This document shows, one piece after another, positions 35,627 through 45,518 of a stretch of 64,000 nucleotides of DNA. This stretch comes from Schaalia canis. Its GTDB lineage: Bacteria; Actinomycetota; Actinomycetes; Actinomycetales; Actinomycetaceae. Both the position numbers and the translations under genes were made by a program. The notes beneath the pieces are model-generated. The model was given only the letters and a program-made list of their open reading frames with translations. It was not told where the DNA came from and made no database searches. Every line of letters begins with the position of its first letter. The stretch's first letter is position 1. Location: assembly GCF_003858455.1 (NCBI RefSeq), contig NZ_RQZF01000001.1:186001-250000 (forward strand), given 5' to 3'.

Positions 35627-36973
35627 TCAGCACACCTCAACGCGAGGCGCTAAATCCTCCTGCGCGGGCATCCACTGATCAGCGACAGCCTCAATCTGCT
35701 CACCGCTGCGAATATCCTTCACAGTATCGGCCTCGCCGTCAGCACCGGGGAACCACACAAAAGGAATACCCCGCTTGTCAGCGAACTTAATCTGCTTGCC
35801 AAACTTCGCCGCTGTTGGTGCCACATCGCAGGGAATACCTCGCCCACGCAAGGCAGTGGCAACCGCATCCGAACGGTGGCGGTCGGCCTCGTCAGTCACG
35901 GCAACAAGAACAGCGGCGGGAACCTTACGCGAAGCTCGCAATACCGGTGCCGAAATCAGTCGCGATACCAGACGGGATACCCCAATCGACAGGCCCACAC
36001 CCGGGTAGGTGCGCTTACCATCCGTTGCCAGCGAGTCATAGCGGCCACCCGAACAGATCGAGCCAAGGTCTTCGTGACCTTCCATGACGGTCTCATAGAC
36101 CGAACCGGTGTAGTAATCCAGACCGCGGGCGATCTTCAGGTCAGCAACCACCACACCAGGCAGGCGCAGTTCAGCAGACTCCAACAGGGCACAGAGCTGA
36201 TCGACGCCCTCTTCAAGCAGTTCCGAAGAAAGGTCAAGGCCAGCAATCCCCTGTCGAATCTCCTCTGCAGAAGCTGAGCGAATCTGTGCCATTGCCAGCA
36301 GCGTTGCAGTCTGCTCAGCGGTGATGCCATTGCCTGCCAGTTCTGCGGCAACGCCCTCAGGCCCAATCTTGTCGAGTTTATCCAGGCCACGCAGCGCAGC
36401 CTCAACATCGGTGACGCCCAGAGCTTCGCACACGCCCTGGACGACCTTACGGTTGTTCACCAGCACCGTTACCCGTGGAATGGGAAGCGTCGAGAGGGCT
36501 TCAGCCATGACCAAAGGCAGTTCGACCTCGTAGTGGAAAGGCAGCTCGCCCATGCCAACCACGTCAATATCGGCCTGCGTGAACTCGCGGAAACGACCAT
36601 CCTGAGGGCGCTCGCCACGCCAGACCTTCTGGATCTGGTAACGCTTAAACGGAAAATCGAGCTCATTGGCATTCTCGATCACGTAACGGGCGAAAGGCAC
36701 CGTCAAGTCAAAGTGCAAGCCCATACGACGTTCCTTCGATGAGCGTCGCCCAGCTTCTGCCTCTTTCATAGCCTGAAGGCGGTCAAGTACGTAGATCTCC
36801 TTGGAGGTCTCGCCCTTTGATTCAAGCTGTTCAAGTGTTTCCACGGCGCGGGTCTCAATCCCGGCAAACCCGTGCAATTCGAAAACATGACGCAGGTGGT
36901 CGAGGACGAACTGTTCGACAATGCGCCCTTCGGGCAGCCATTCAGGGAATCCAGAAAGAGATGTACGTGCCAT
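35627..36973 (-). CDS. hisS: Histidyl-tRNA synthetase
   Basis: Class II synthetase charging tRNA-His. The 448 residues show motif 1 (VLDHLRHVFELHGFAGIETR), motif 2 RYQIQKVWRGERPQDGRFREF (about 115-135), the HisA-type histidine loop GLDYYTGSVYE (about 285-295), motif 3 GVGLSIGVSRLVSRL, and a C-terminal anticodon-binding domain from about 350 with the cysteine end typical of actinobacterial HisRS. The sequence GLHFDLTVPFARY near residue 85 is conserved. It is the last gene before the long accessory region; aspS, normally its neighbour, lies 27 kb away. Confidence 0.96.
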   Translation of the reverse strand: MARTSLSGFPEWLPEGRIVEQFVLDHLRHVFELHGFAGIETRAVETLEQLESKGETSKEIYVLDRLQAMKEAEAGRRSSKERRMGLHFDLTVPFARYVIENANELDFPFKRYQIQKVWRGERPQDGRFREFTQADIDVVGMGELPFHYEVELPLVMAEALSTLPIPRVTVLVNNRKVVQGVCEALGVTDVEAALRGLDKLDKIGPEGVAAELAGNGITAEQTATLLAMAQIRSASAEEIRQGIAGLDLSSELLEEGVDQLCALLESAELRLPGVVVADLKIARGLDYYTGSVYETVMEGHEDLGSICSGGRYDSLATDGKRTYPGVGLSIGVSRLVSRLISAPVLRASRKVPAAVLVAVTDEADRHRSDAVATALRGRGIPCDVAPTAAKFGKQIKFADKRGIPFVWFPGADGEADTVKDIRSGEQIEAVADQWMPAQEDLAPRVEVC

Positions 36974-37079
36974 TGTTCTATTCTTTCATGCCACACGGCG
37001 GGCAGGAAAAACACCAGCATGTGGCGTTCCTCCGCCCGCCTGTAGCAAACGTTTGTCTGTGGACTACTCTCGCTCAGCG

Positions 37080-37805
37080 TCAGCCAATTTGGCGCGCCCG
37101 CGAAAGGTAGGGATTCGTAGCGATTTCCTCAGCCAAAGTCGTCACCGGGCCGTGGCCAGGAATCATGAAGGTTTGTGGGTCCAAAGCATTGGAAATCGTG
37201 CGCAGACTGTGACGCATCTGCGTCTCGTCCCCACCCGGCAAGTCCGTGCGCCCCACTGAACCGGCGAAAATGACATCGCCTGACAGTGCCCATGGAACCG
37301 GCGTTGTTGATGAGGTCACCTCACGACCATCAACCACAACAGTAATGTCGCAGTGGCCAATGAATACTGCTGATCCTTCGGTGTGGCCGGGTGCGGGCAC
37401 CATCTTCATCCAGAGCCCATCAAGGAGCTCCACCGACCCCGCAGGAAAATCTCTCAAGTCCTCAGGTTTGCGCCACTCCCCCAGCATCGCCGTGATTTGG
37501 GGCGGAGCGGGAGTGTGCGCCAGCGGATCATCCATGCGGTAACGGTCTGGTCCGGGAATATAGACCGGGACCTGGCTATCGTCCTCATTTAACGAGGCCG
37601 CAGCAGCAGCTTCCCACACGTGGTCAGCGTGTCCGTGCGTGCATAAGACGGCGCCGACGGTGCGTTCCTCGTCTGCGAGGATTCGTGCGATTGTGTCGAT
37701 AACGCCCGCGGACGGGTCAACGACACAAGCGGTCGTTGACCCGTCCGGGACGATAATCACGCAATTCGCGGCATAAAAAGGTGTCGGAATAACGTGCAGA
37801 CGCAT
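37080..37805 (-). CDS. Metallo-beta-lactamase-fold hydrolase (glyoxalase II-like)
   Basis: Cytoplasmic zinc hydrolase-like protein of 241 residues. The HxHxDH motif is THGHADH (about residues 62-68), a histidine follows in PAPGHTEGS (about 139-147), the bridging aspartate in FAGSVGRTDLPGG (about 186-198) and the last histidine in IPGHGP (about 223-228). Homologues sit next to hisS in Mycobacterium and Streptomyces; the substrate is not known, although glutathione-independent glyoxalase or thioester hydrolysis is proposed for the family. ATG 37803-37805 is 1 nt from the upstream stop, so it is coupled to the DUF349 gene. Confidence 0.88.
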   Translation of the reverse strand: MRLHVIPTPFYAANCVIIVPDGSTTACVVDPSAGVIDTIARILADEERTVGAVLCTHGHADHVWEAAAAASLNEDDSQVPVYIPGPDRYRMDDPLAHTPAPPQITAMLGEWRKPEDLRDFPAGSVELLDGLWMKMVPAPGHTEGSAVFIGHCDITVVVDGREVTSSTTPVPWALSGDVIFAGSVGRTDLPGGDETQMRHSLRTISNALDPQTFMIPGHGPVTTLAEEIATNPYLSRARQIG

Positions 37806-37806
37806 G

Positions 37807-39105
37807 TCAGGCCATCGTGGATCGAATCTGTTCCAGCCACGCCTTCTTGGTGGCCAGAGCCTCGGCAAGGTCCTTAGCACGCTTAGCGTTACCGGCTTCT
37901 TCAGCGGCCTTCAGATCGGCCTCAAGCTGAGCGAGCTGATCTTCAAGCTGTCCAAGCATGCCTTCGGCACGGGCGCGGGTCTCCGGGTTGGAACGCTGCC
38001 ATTCCTTCTCTTCTGCCTCACGCACAGCATCTTCAACAGCTCGCATACGTGCCTCGACACGGCCTCGTTCAGCGGAGGGAACAAACCCGATCTCATCCCA
38101 GCGATCCTGGATGTTATGCAACAGGGGCTTGACTGCTTCAAGATCAGTGACGGGCAGCAGAGCCTCAGCCTCGACAAGAAGGGCTTCCTTCGCCTCAAGG
38201 TTCGCGCGGTATTCCTCGTCAGTTGCCTCGTCCTTTGCGCGGCGAGCGTCGAAGAAGACCTGCTGGGCGGCACGGAAGCGCGCCCACAGTGCGTCATCAT
38301 CCTTGCGGGTGGTGCGAGGAGCGGCCTTCCAGCGGTCCATCAGGGCGCGGTAGGCAGCGGTGGTTGCTCCCCAGTCGGTTGAGGACTGCAGCGCTTCAGC
38401 CTCAGCAATAATTGCTTCCTTGATAGAGCGCGCCTCAGCCTGTGCTTTGTCCAGGGCTGCGAAGAACTGGCGGCGGTTACGGTCGAACTGAGTGCGTGCG
38501 CTTGAGAAGCGCTTCCACAGTTCATCCTCCACGGACTTTTCCAGGCGCGGGCCCGAACGTTGCAGGCTCTTCCATTCATCGAGCAGGTCACGCATGGTCT
38601 GGCCAGATTGCTTCCAGTGAATGCGCTCAGGTGCTTGAGCGATGATGGCTTCAGCCTTCTCAACAACAGCGGTACGAGCGGCGAGGGCAGCTTCCTTCGC
38701 GGCCTTTCGCTCTTCACGAGCGGCTTCCTTGCGTTCTTCTGCGCGGGTTGCAAGCTCGTCAACACGGGCACGCAGTCCCTCAAGGTCACCGAGGGCTGCA
38801 GGTTCGCGCACAGCTTCACGGATTGTCGCGAGGGTCTGGTCAATGTCCTTCGGGGTGAGGGTGGCGAGACGATCTTCGAAGAGCTTAATGGTGGCCTTCA
38901 GATCCTCGAAGCGGCGCACGTACATGGCGAAGGGGTCTTCGGGAACATCGTCGGGGTATCCGCCGATAAGGCGTTCCTCCTGACCGTCACGCACGTAGAC
39001 ATTGCCGTTTTCGTCAATACGACCAAACTCGTGGGTCGCAGGAAGTGTGGCGTTGGTAGTTGCTTCGGTTGTGGTTTCTTCAGGAGTGTTAGGCGTCGTT
39101 GTCAC
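37807..39105 (-). CDS. DUF349 protein
   Basis: A 432-residue, highly charged, helical protein with several DUF349 repeats (about residues 150-220, 220-290 and 300-365), each around 70 residues and marked by Trp-x-x-Ala/Leu and FxxAxxxFFxxR patterns such as LWKRFSSARTQFDRNRRQFF. Coiled-coil stretches rich in Ala/Glu/Lys/Arg occur at about 115-150 and 375-430. No catalytic motif is visible. The gene regularly lies between relA and the MBL hydrolase in actinobacteria, as here; its function is not established, and proposals of RNA or ribosome binding are tentative. Confidence 0.88.
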   Translation of the reverse strand: MTTTPNTPEETTTEATTNATLPATHEFGRIDENGNVYVRDGQEERLIGGYPDDVPEDPFAMYVRRFEDLKATIKLFEDRLATLTPKDIDQTLATIREAVREPAALGDLEGLRARVDELATRAEERKEAAREERKAAKEAALAARTAVVEKAEAIIAQAPERIHWKQSGQTMRDLLDEWKSLQRSGPRLEKSVEDELWKRFSSARTQFDRNRRQFFAALDKAQAEARSIKEAIIAEAEALQSSTDWGATTAAYRALMDRWKAAPRTTRKDDDALWARFRAAQQVFFDARRAKDEATDEEYRANLEAKEALLVEAEALLPVTDLEAVKPLLHNIQDRWDEIGFVPSAERGRVEARMRAVEDAVREAEEKEWQRSNPETRARAEGMLGQLEDQLAQLEADLKAAEEAGNAKRAKDLAEALATKKAWLEQIRSTMA

Positions 39106-39332
39106 GATGTTCCTTCATGAGACGAGGGCGGTAAACCACCCAAGCGCGTTGGTGGGCACTCAGGTTCAGGTCCCGGTACCCGCACAGTACAGGTGCGCCA
39201 GCGTGTGGCACAACTCCTATTCTATGGCCTTTTCGTCCCTGAATACGACACAAGCGTCAAATAGCGATATAACATTCCCGCCACAATCACCGTCTCTGCT
39301 CTCAAACACGGACTTTTGGCTGGGCCTCGCAC

Positions 39333-41681
39333 TCATTCGTCGAGGTTTTGTCCCCGCACTCGTCGTTCGGTGCCCGTCCGACGTGTTGCTTCGAAGACGC
39401 CATCAACACGGCGCAAAGCAGAGAGCACAGCGTTGAGGTGGCTCATGTCAGCGAGTTCAAACGAGAAGCGTGCGCAGGCAACCTGATCTGCCGAGGTTAC
39501 GGTCGATGCCGTCAAAATATTGACCTTGTAGTCAGAGAGCACCCGCGTGAGATCTGAAAGCAGTCCCGCACGGTCCAGTGCTCGGGTCTCAATCTGCACG
39601 AGGTACTGTCCCCCAGCACCCTCATCGTTCCAGGAGACTTCAACGAAACGCTCGGGGTTGAGCTCACTCAAACGCATGGCATTTTGGCAATCCTCATGAT
39701 GGACGGACACGCCCTGTCCTCGCGTGATGAAGCCACTAATCGGGTCCCCCGGGACTGGGGCGCAGCATCGAGCGAGTTTGACCCAAATATCATTCGAGCT
39801 CATCCCTGCAACGGTCACACCTGAGGCTGACTGTGTGCTCTTTTGAACGCGAGGTGCTCCCAGAGTCACGCCCTCGGAGAGCGTCTCTTCCGTCCCGTCA
39901 CCACCACCAAGGTTTTCAACAAGTTTGTTGACGACGTTCTGAGCGGAGATATGGTTCTCCCCCACTGCCGCGTACAGCGTAGTGACATCGGGATATCCCA
40001 GCGCATTCGCAACCGAAAGGATCGACTCGTGGTTCATCAGGCGCTGCAGGGGAAGGTTCTGCTTGCGCATCACCTTGGCAATGTGTTCCTTACCTGCTTC
40101 AACAGCCTCTTCGCGGCGTTCCTTGGAGAACCATGCCTTAATCTTGGATCGGGCACGCGGCGAAGCCACGAAGGCAAGCCAGTCGCGTGAAGGACCGGCT
40201 TTGTCAGACTTCGAGGTGACGACCTCAACCGTCTCACCCGACTCAAGGCGCGTATCCAAGGGGACAAGACGACCATTCACACGCGCCCCCACCGTCCGGT
40301 GGCCGACCTCGGTGTGAACGGAATAGGCAAAATCGACAGGCGTCGCCTTCGCCGGTAGGACAACAACCTCACCCTTGGGGGTAAAGACGTACACCTCATC
40401 GCCAGCAATCTCATAGCGTAGGGAGTCAAGGAACTCTTCGGGATCGCCGGTTTCGCGTTCCATCTCGATAAGGGAACGCAGCCAGTTCATCTGTTCGTCT
40501 GCGCTCATGCGGTCCGCATCATCACCCGAGGCTGAGGTTGCGTTCGGGTTCTGTTTGTATTTCCAGTGCGCTGCAACGCCATTTTCTGCGCGCTCGTGCA
40601 TCTCGTAGGTGCGGATCTGGATTTCGACGGGTTTACCGCCTGGGCCTACCACTGTCGTGTGAAGAGACTGGTAGAGGTTGAACTTCGGCATGGCAATGTA
40701 ATCCTTGAAACGCCCGGGAATGGGGTTCCAATGTCCGTGCAGAGAGCCCAGTACGGCGTAGCAGTCTTTGACGGATTCAACAAGGACGCGGACTGCTACC
40801 AGGTCAAAGATCTCGTCGAAGGCTTTCCCTCGGACGATCATCTTTTGATAGATCGAATAGTGGTTCTTTGGTCGTCCCCCAACCGTGCCTTGGATACCCG
40901 CACGCCGAAGATCATCTTCGATATGGGAGATGACATCACGCAGGTAGGTTTCTCGTTCGGGGGTGCGTTCCTGGACCAGACGGTCGATTTCTTCGTAGAT
41001 CTCAGGGTAAAGCGTCTTGAAAGAGATCTCTTCCAGTTCCCACTTAATGGTGTTCATGCCCAGGCGGTGAGCTAGCGGCGCGTAAATCTCAAGGGTTTCT
41101 CGAGCTTTACGCTGAGCTGATTCCTTGGGAACAAAACGCCAAGTGCGCGCATTATGCAGGCGGTCGCCCAGTTTGATGAGGAGCACGCGGATGTCACGGC
41201 TCATCGCCACAATCATTTTTCGGAGAGTCTCAGACTGAGCATTTTCCCCGTAACGAACTTTGTCGAGCTTCGTGACACCATCAACGATCTGAGCAATTGA
41301 GGCGCCAAAGTCGGCAGTGAGTTCTTCAACGGTGTAGTCAGTGTCCTCCACCGTGTCATGTAGGAGCGCTGCCACGAGGGTGGGAGTTGTCATGCCCATC
41401 TCGGCAAGAATCGTTGCCACGGCCACGGGGTGAGTGATGTAGGGCTCCCCCGATTTGCGCATCTGCCCGCGGTGATAGAGCTCAGCCGTGGCGTAGGCAC
41501 GTTCAATGACGCTGACATCGGCCTTGGGGTGGTTTGCCTTCAGAGCACGCAGGAGCGGTTCGATTTCAGGGAAAGCCGTATTTCGCGGGGTGCGGCCGCC
41601 GAACCACACCAAACCCGAGCGCACCAACGAACCTGCGGCTGGTGCTTTTCGGGGCGTCGTCTCGTTGCGTTGCTCAGTCAT
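39333..41681 (-). CDS. relA: Bifunctional (p)ppGpp synthetase/hydrolase RelA/SpoT (Rsh)
   Basis: The long Rsh enzyme that makes and degrades the stringent-response alarmones. The 782 residues carry an HD hydrolase domain with LLHDTVEDTDYT (about 98-109), a synthetase domain with RGKAFDEIFDLVAVRVL (about 261-277) and GNPI-like HWNPIPGRFKDYI, a TGS domain (VYVFTPKGEVVVLPAKATPVDFAYSVH, first part about 410) and a C-terminal ACT domain (about 705-780). Both catalytic sites look intact, so it is probably the organism's only long Rsh. The ATG at 41679-41681 (MTEQRNETTPRKAP) is used; a second in-frame ATG lies 39 nt upstream. It follows the apt terminator and has its own promoter region. Confidence 0.95.
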   Translation of the reverse strand: MTEQRNETTPRKAPAAGSLVRSGLVWFGGRTPRNTAFPEIEPLLRALKANHPKADVSVIERAYATAELYHRGQMRKSGEPYITHPVAVATILAEMGMTTPTLVAALLHDTVEDTDYTVEELTADFGASIAQIVDGVTKLDKVRYGENAQSETLRKMIVAMSRDIRVLLIKLGDRLHNARTWRFVPKESAQRKARETLEIYAPLAHRLGMNTIKWELEEISFKTLYPEIYEEIDRLVQERTPERETYLRDVISHIEDDLRRAGIQGTVGGRPKNHYSIYQKMIVRGKAFDEIFDLVAVRVLVESVKDCYAVLGSLHGHWNPIPGRFKDYIAMPKFNLYQSLHTTVVGPGGKPVEIQIRTYEMHERAENGVAAHWKYKQNPNATSASGDDADRMSADEQMNWLRSLIEMERETGDPEEFLDSLRYEIAGDEVYVFTPKGEVVVLPAKATPVDFAYSVHTEVGHRTVGARVNGRLVPLDTRLESGETVEVVTSKSDKAGPSRDWLAFVASPRARSKIKAWFSKERREEAVEAGKEHIAKVMRKQNLPLQRLMNHESILSVANALGYPDVTTLYAAVGENHISAQNVVNKLVENLGGGDGTEETLSEGVTLGAPRVQKSTQSASGVTVAGMSSNDIWVKLARCCAPVPGDPISGFITRGQGVSVHHEDCQNAMRLSELNPERFVEVSWNDEGAGGQYLVQIETRALDRAGLLSDLTRVLSDYKVNILTASTVTSADQVACARFSFELADMSHLNAVLSALRRVDGVFEATRRTGTERRVRGQNLDE

Positions 41682-41819
41682 TTTCCTATGATAACCGCCA
41701 CAGGAATGAATCAGTGCCATTGCCCATGAATGAGAACTTCCTCGCGCTCTAGCACTCGTAGGGCTGTGGCACTAGTGGTGACAAGGCCATGCCGAGAAAG
41801 ATCCAGAACGAGAGAAGTT

Positions 41820-41853
41820 GAGGGTGTGGGCGGAATAATCCACCCACACCCTC
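41820..41853 (-). terminator. Terminator after apt
   Basis: Arms 41820-41830 and 41843-41853 pair perfectly over 11 bp around a 12-nt loop, about 50 bp beyond the apt stop. It separates the secD-secF-apt unit from relA. Confidence 0.75.
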
Positions 41854-41904
41854 TCGCGTTGGTCAGGGGGTTTACACAGTGTGATAACCCCAATCCCCTA
41901 CGTG

Positions 41905-42441
41905 TTAGAAGCGAACCGCCGAATCAACTTCGATGCCCTCAAGCTTTGAGCGCCCATCGAGGTCTACAAGTTCTAGGAGTACCGCTACGCCAGCTACCTC
42001 GGCGCCGCAGTTACGCAACAGCTTCACAGAAGCTGCGGCCGTGCCCCCCGTAGCCAGCACATCATCGACAACGAGGACACGCTGACCATCCTCAACCGAG
42101 TCAGGACGTAGTTCCATACGAGCTGTGCCGTACTCAAGGGCGTAGTCGACACCGATGACTGGGCCAGGCAGCTTACCTGACTTGCGAATCGTCACCATTC
42201 CGATCCCAAGTGCCGTAGCCAGCGGAGCAGCAAGGATGAATCCTCGTGATTCCAGGCCGGCAACGGCGTCGATACGACCGCGGTAGTGGTCGGCCAAGAG
42301 TTCGATCAGTCGGCCAAAAGCCGGGCCGTTAGCAAGCAAGGGAGTGATGTCACGGAAGAGGACACCTTCTTCGGGGAAATCAGGGATTTCACGAAGATTA
42401 GTGGTGACCAGTTCGGCGATCTCAGGGCTGAGTGTGCTCAT
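41905..42441 (-). CDS. apt: Adenine phosphoribosyltransferase
   Basis: Salvages adenine to AMP using PRPP. The 178 residues match the short bacterial APRT: FPEEGVLFRDITPLLANG (about 23-40), and the PRPP-binding motif VLVVDDVLATGGTA (about 121-134). It overlaps secF by 4 nt, so it is in the secDF transcription unit, as in many actinobacteria where the order is secD-secF-apt-relA. Full length. Confidence 0.96.
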   Translation of the reverse strand: MSTLSPEIAELVTTNLREIPDFPEEGVLFRDITPLLANGPAFGRLIELLADHYRGRIDAVAGLESRGFILAAPLATALGIGMVTIRKSGKLPGPVIGVDYALEYGTARMELRPDSVEDGQRVLVVDDVLATGGTAAASVKLLRNCGAEVAGVAVLLELVDLDGRSKLEGIEVDSAVRF

Positions 42442-43541
42442 CGCTTCTTCTTCTTTCGGGAGGGCTGAGCGCGGTTAGGGAGACGCTGACCGGCGGTAAT
42501 AGCACCCTCAGGGGCGTCCTCGGTGAGCGAGACAGCAAGATTCTCTGCAACAGACTCACGTCCAGCACGTCGCTCACGAGCACGTTCGACAAGAGCGTTG
42601 TGTTCACGGGTACGAGCACGACGTTCCTCAAAAACAACCAGCAGTGTGGAGGCAATGAAGATTGACGAGTAGGTACCGGCGATCATGCCGACAAAGAGAG
42701 CCAGGGAAATATCAATCAGAGTACCGGCACCAAGCAGGTAGTAGCCGATGAAGAGAATGGCACCAACTGGCAGGAGAGCCACGATCGAGGTGTTGATTGA
42801 ACGCACCATGGTCTGGTTGACAGCAAGGTTGACGCGTTCTCCGAAGGTGTAGCGCTTCTGGTCCCACACATCGACTGTCAATTCACGCACCTTGTCAAAG
42901 ACAACGACCGTGTCGTAGAGCGAGTAGCCGAGAATCGTAAGGAAGCCGATGACGGTGGCTGGGGAGACCTCAGCTCGCACCAATGCAAAGAAAGCGACGG
43001 TGACAAACACGTCGTGAAGCAAGGCGACCATTGCCGACAGGGACATCGTCCATGAGCGGAAGTAGATCGTCATCAAGGCCGAGACAAGCGCCAGGAAGAT
43101 CACCAGGGACAGGGCGGCCTGGTAGGTGACGTCCTTGCCCCAGGACGGGCCGATCGACTCGTACTGAACGCTGGTGGTTTCAACACCGTAGGCAGAAGCA
43201 AGAGCCTCGCGCATAGAGTTAGCGGCATCCGGCTCAAGAGCTTCTGCTTGGACACGCATGGAGTCCACACCAAGGGAGGTGACACGAATATCGCCAGGCA
43301 GTTTTTGTTCTGCGGCAACATCACGAGCGATTTTTTCGGAGGTGTCCGCCACACCCACAACGGTGAACTGTGAGCCGCCGGTGAACTCAATCGAGCGATT
43401 GAGTCCAAAAATCGCAACGATAAGTGCGGACACAACCAGAATGGTGACGGTGACAGCGACAAAGCGGCGACGGTTATCAATGACCTTGTAGGACTTCTCG
43501 CCGGAGTAGAGGGCGTTGCCCCACTGAGCGAAACTCATCAT
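42438..43541 (-). CDS. secF: Protein translocase subunit SecF
   Basis: Membrane partner of SecD that uses the proton gradient to pull exported proteins out of the Sec channel. The 367 residues have helix 1 (FVAVTVTILVVSALIVAIFG), a periplasmic loop with FTGGSQF, and a C-terminal five-helix bundle with VIGFLTILGYSLYDTVVVFD (about 205-224), the SecF signature region, then SINTSIVALLPVGAILFIGYYL. The cytoplasmic tail is Arg/Lys-rich. Two adjacent ATGs (43541 and 43538) follow the secD stop and are translationally coupled to it; a GTG at 43544 is also possible. Confidence 0.95.
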   Translation of the reverse strand: MMSFAQWGNALYSGEKSYKVIDNRRRFVAVTVTILVVSALIVAIFGLNRSIEFTGGSQFTVVGVADTSEKIARDVAAEQKLPGDIRVTSLGVDSMRVQAEALEPDAANSMREALASAYGVETTSVQYESIGPSWGKDVTYQAALSLVIFLALVSALMTIYFRSWTMSLSAMVALLHDVFVTVAFFALVRAEVSPATVIGFLTILGYSLYDTVVVFDKVRELTVDVWDQKRYTFGERVNLAVNQTMVRSINTSIVALLPVGAILFIGYYLLGAGTLIDISLALFVGMIAGTYSSIFIASTLLVVFEERRARTREHNALVERARERRAGRESVAENLAVSLTEDAPEGAITAGQRLPNRAQPSRKKKKR

Positions 43542-45475
43542 CACTTCTCACCCTCTTCAACAGATCCATTGGAGGCGTCATGCGCCTGAGCAGCCAGGCG
43601 CTCCTGGCGGCGCTGTTCGGCCAGGGATACGCGCTTTCCCTCACCCGTACGCAGGGGTTCACGGACGGTTACGCGTCCACGGCCTGCGTAGGTAATCCCG
43701 GTCTTGGCACCAAGGTGTTCAGGGTCCAGACCAGAGAGTTTGTGGCCATTGCCGAAGAAGGGCAGTCGGATAAGAAGCTCCATCATTGGGTGCGTGAAGA
43801 GGAAGATCACGACGAGGTCAACGATGGTGGTCACACCGAGTGTGAACGCGAACCCTTGCACGCCGCCCACAGCAAGAACGTAAAGCACAACGGCGGCGAC
43901 AAGGTTAACGGCATCGGAGATCAAAATAGTGCGCTTTGCGCGATCCCAGCCCTCGGAAACGGCTGCACTCAGAGGGCGACCGTCACGCACTTCGTCACGG
44001 ATACGTTCAAAGTAGACGATGAAGGAGTCAGCCGTAACACCTACCGACACGATCAGGCCCGCCACACCCGAGAGGGAAAGACGATAGCCGATCAACCACG
44101 AAAGAAGGGTAATCACCAAGTAAGTGAGCAGGCCAGCCACCAGTAGAGAGGAGGCAGAAAGCAGCGCCAAACCACGGTATTGCCACACCATGTAGACAAC
44201 AACCAAGATCAGGCCAATCAGGCCCGCCCAAATGCCCTTTTCCAGGTGCTCAGCACCCAGGGTGGCGGAAATCTGCTGCTCGGACTGCACCTCAAAGTTC
44301 AAAGGCAAAGAGCCAAAGTTGAGCTGGTTCGCCAGTGCCGCAGCAGACTGAGGCGTGAAAGAACCGGAAATCTGAGCGTTGCCGTCGGGGATGATGGCAT
44401 TCATCGAAGGCGCGGTAATAATGCGTCCGTCAAGAACTGCGGCGAAGTGATTGCGTGCTGCACCTCGACCGTATCGGCCACCTTCTTGGTCTTCTTGCAG
44501 GTCGTAGAGTCGCTTCGACGCCTCAGCGAAAGCGGCGGTCCCCTCAGAATCGAAGGTCAGATCAACGCCCCATTCACCGGTGGGTTGTCCCTGGTTGTTG
44601 TAGATCATTCCCGCTGATGCGCTCGAAAGCAGCGCACCTGAAACATCCACAGGGCCAAGAATGAACTTGGTGAAGCCATCAGCGTCACAGGTGACGAAGG
44701 GCTTAGCAGGATCGGACACCGCACGCTTGGTACGAGCTTCCGATGAGGTGCAATCCAAGGTGAGGAAGTCGTATACGGCCTGCTCGGTGATCCACTTCAG
44801 ATCGGAATTATTTTCTGGGGTTTCGCTTGGCGTGTCAGCTAGTTTGCCGTCACGATCCACGTCCGCGATCTGCATGGCTTCTTCTTCCGATGCGATCACC
44901 GGAACGAAACTGGGTTCACTTTGGGGCGAATCCGCACTAGCAGCAGACTGAGCGGTATCGTCGCTGGGCGTTGCTGATTGAATGGCGTCTGCAGATTGTG
45001 CACTGTCGGCACTTTGAGCGGTCTCACCCGACTGAGCGCCATCAATTGCTGGTGCAGGCTGTTGTTGGCCGGTGGTGACCGCTGGTCCGACCTGCAGTAC
45101 CGGGCGGAAGTCCATCTGAGACGAAGAACGAATCAGATCAAGGGTTTCCTGGGAGGGAGTACCCGGTAGAGCAACGACGATATTGCTGGTTCCCAGAGAG
45201 GTGATTTCAGCTTCGGCCACACCGGATGCGTCAACACGTTGACGAATGATGTTAATAGCCTCTGCGATGTCTTTCTCTGTGACTTCACGGTCGTCAGCGG
45301 CCGTGGAGACGGGGGTAAGGATGAGTTGCGTACCGCCCTCAAGGTCGAGGGCAAGTAGCGGAGTGTAGGACGCTCCCTGCGTCTGATGTCCTGCAACCAG
45401 AGCGCCGATGGAGGCGATGACTGCGACAAGCAGCACGAGGAGCGAACGCACGGGACGACGCTTCTTAGACGACAC
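43541..45475 (-). CDS. secD: Protein translocase subunit SecD
   Basis: Large proton-driven Sec auxiliary subunit, 644 residues. Helix 1 (SLLVLLVAVIASIGALVAGH), the P1 head domain with LALDLEGGTQLIL, then a Gln/Ser/Ala-rich low-complexity linker (about residues 130-192) before the rest of P1, and a C-terminal bundle with VSVGVTADSFIVYFERIRDE (about 490-509), the SecD motif carrying the proton-relay aspartate. The long linker with repeated QSA-type units is unusual in its length. The cytoplasmic C-terminal tail is basic. It is preceded by yajC and overlaps secF. Confidence 0.95.
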   Translation of the reverse strand: MSSKKRRPVRSLLVLLVAVIASIGALVAGHQTQGASYTPLLALDLEGGTQLILTPVSTAADDREVTEKDIAEAINIIRQRVDASGVAEAEITSLGTSNIVVALPGTPSQETLDLIRSSSQMDFRPVLQVGPAVTTGQQQPAPAIDGAQSGETAQSADSAQSADAIQSATPSDDTAQSAASADSPQSEPSFVPVIASEEEAMQIADVDRDGKLADTPSETPENNSDLKWITEQAVYDFLTLDCTSSEARTKRAVSDPAKPFVTCDADGFTKFILGPVDVSGALLSSASAGMIYNNQGQPTGEWGVDLTFDSEGTAAFAEASKRLYDLQEDQEGGRYGRGAARNHFAAVLDGRIITAPSMNAIIPDGNAQISGSFTPQSAAALANQLNFGSLPLNFEVQSEQQISATLGAEHLEKGIWAGLIGLILVVVYMVWQYRGLALLSASSLLVAGLLTYLVITLLSWLIGYRLSLSGVAGLIVSVGVTADSFIVYFERIRDEVRDGRPLSAAVSEGWDRAKRTILISDAVNLVAAVVLYVLAVGGVQGFAFTLGVTTIVDLVVIFLFTHPMMELLIRLPFFGNGHKLSGLDPEHLGAKTGITYAGRGRVTVREPLRTGEGKRVSLAEQRRQERLAAQAHDASNGSVEEGEK

Positions 45476-45518
45476 GTTCTAAACCTTCAGATGATGTTGT
45501 GTGACGGGGTGCGAATAA

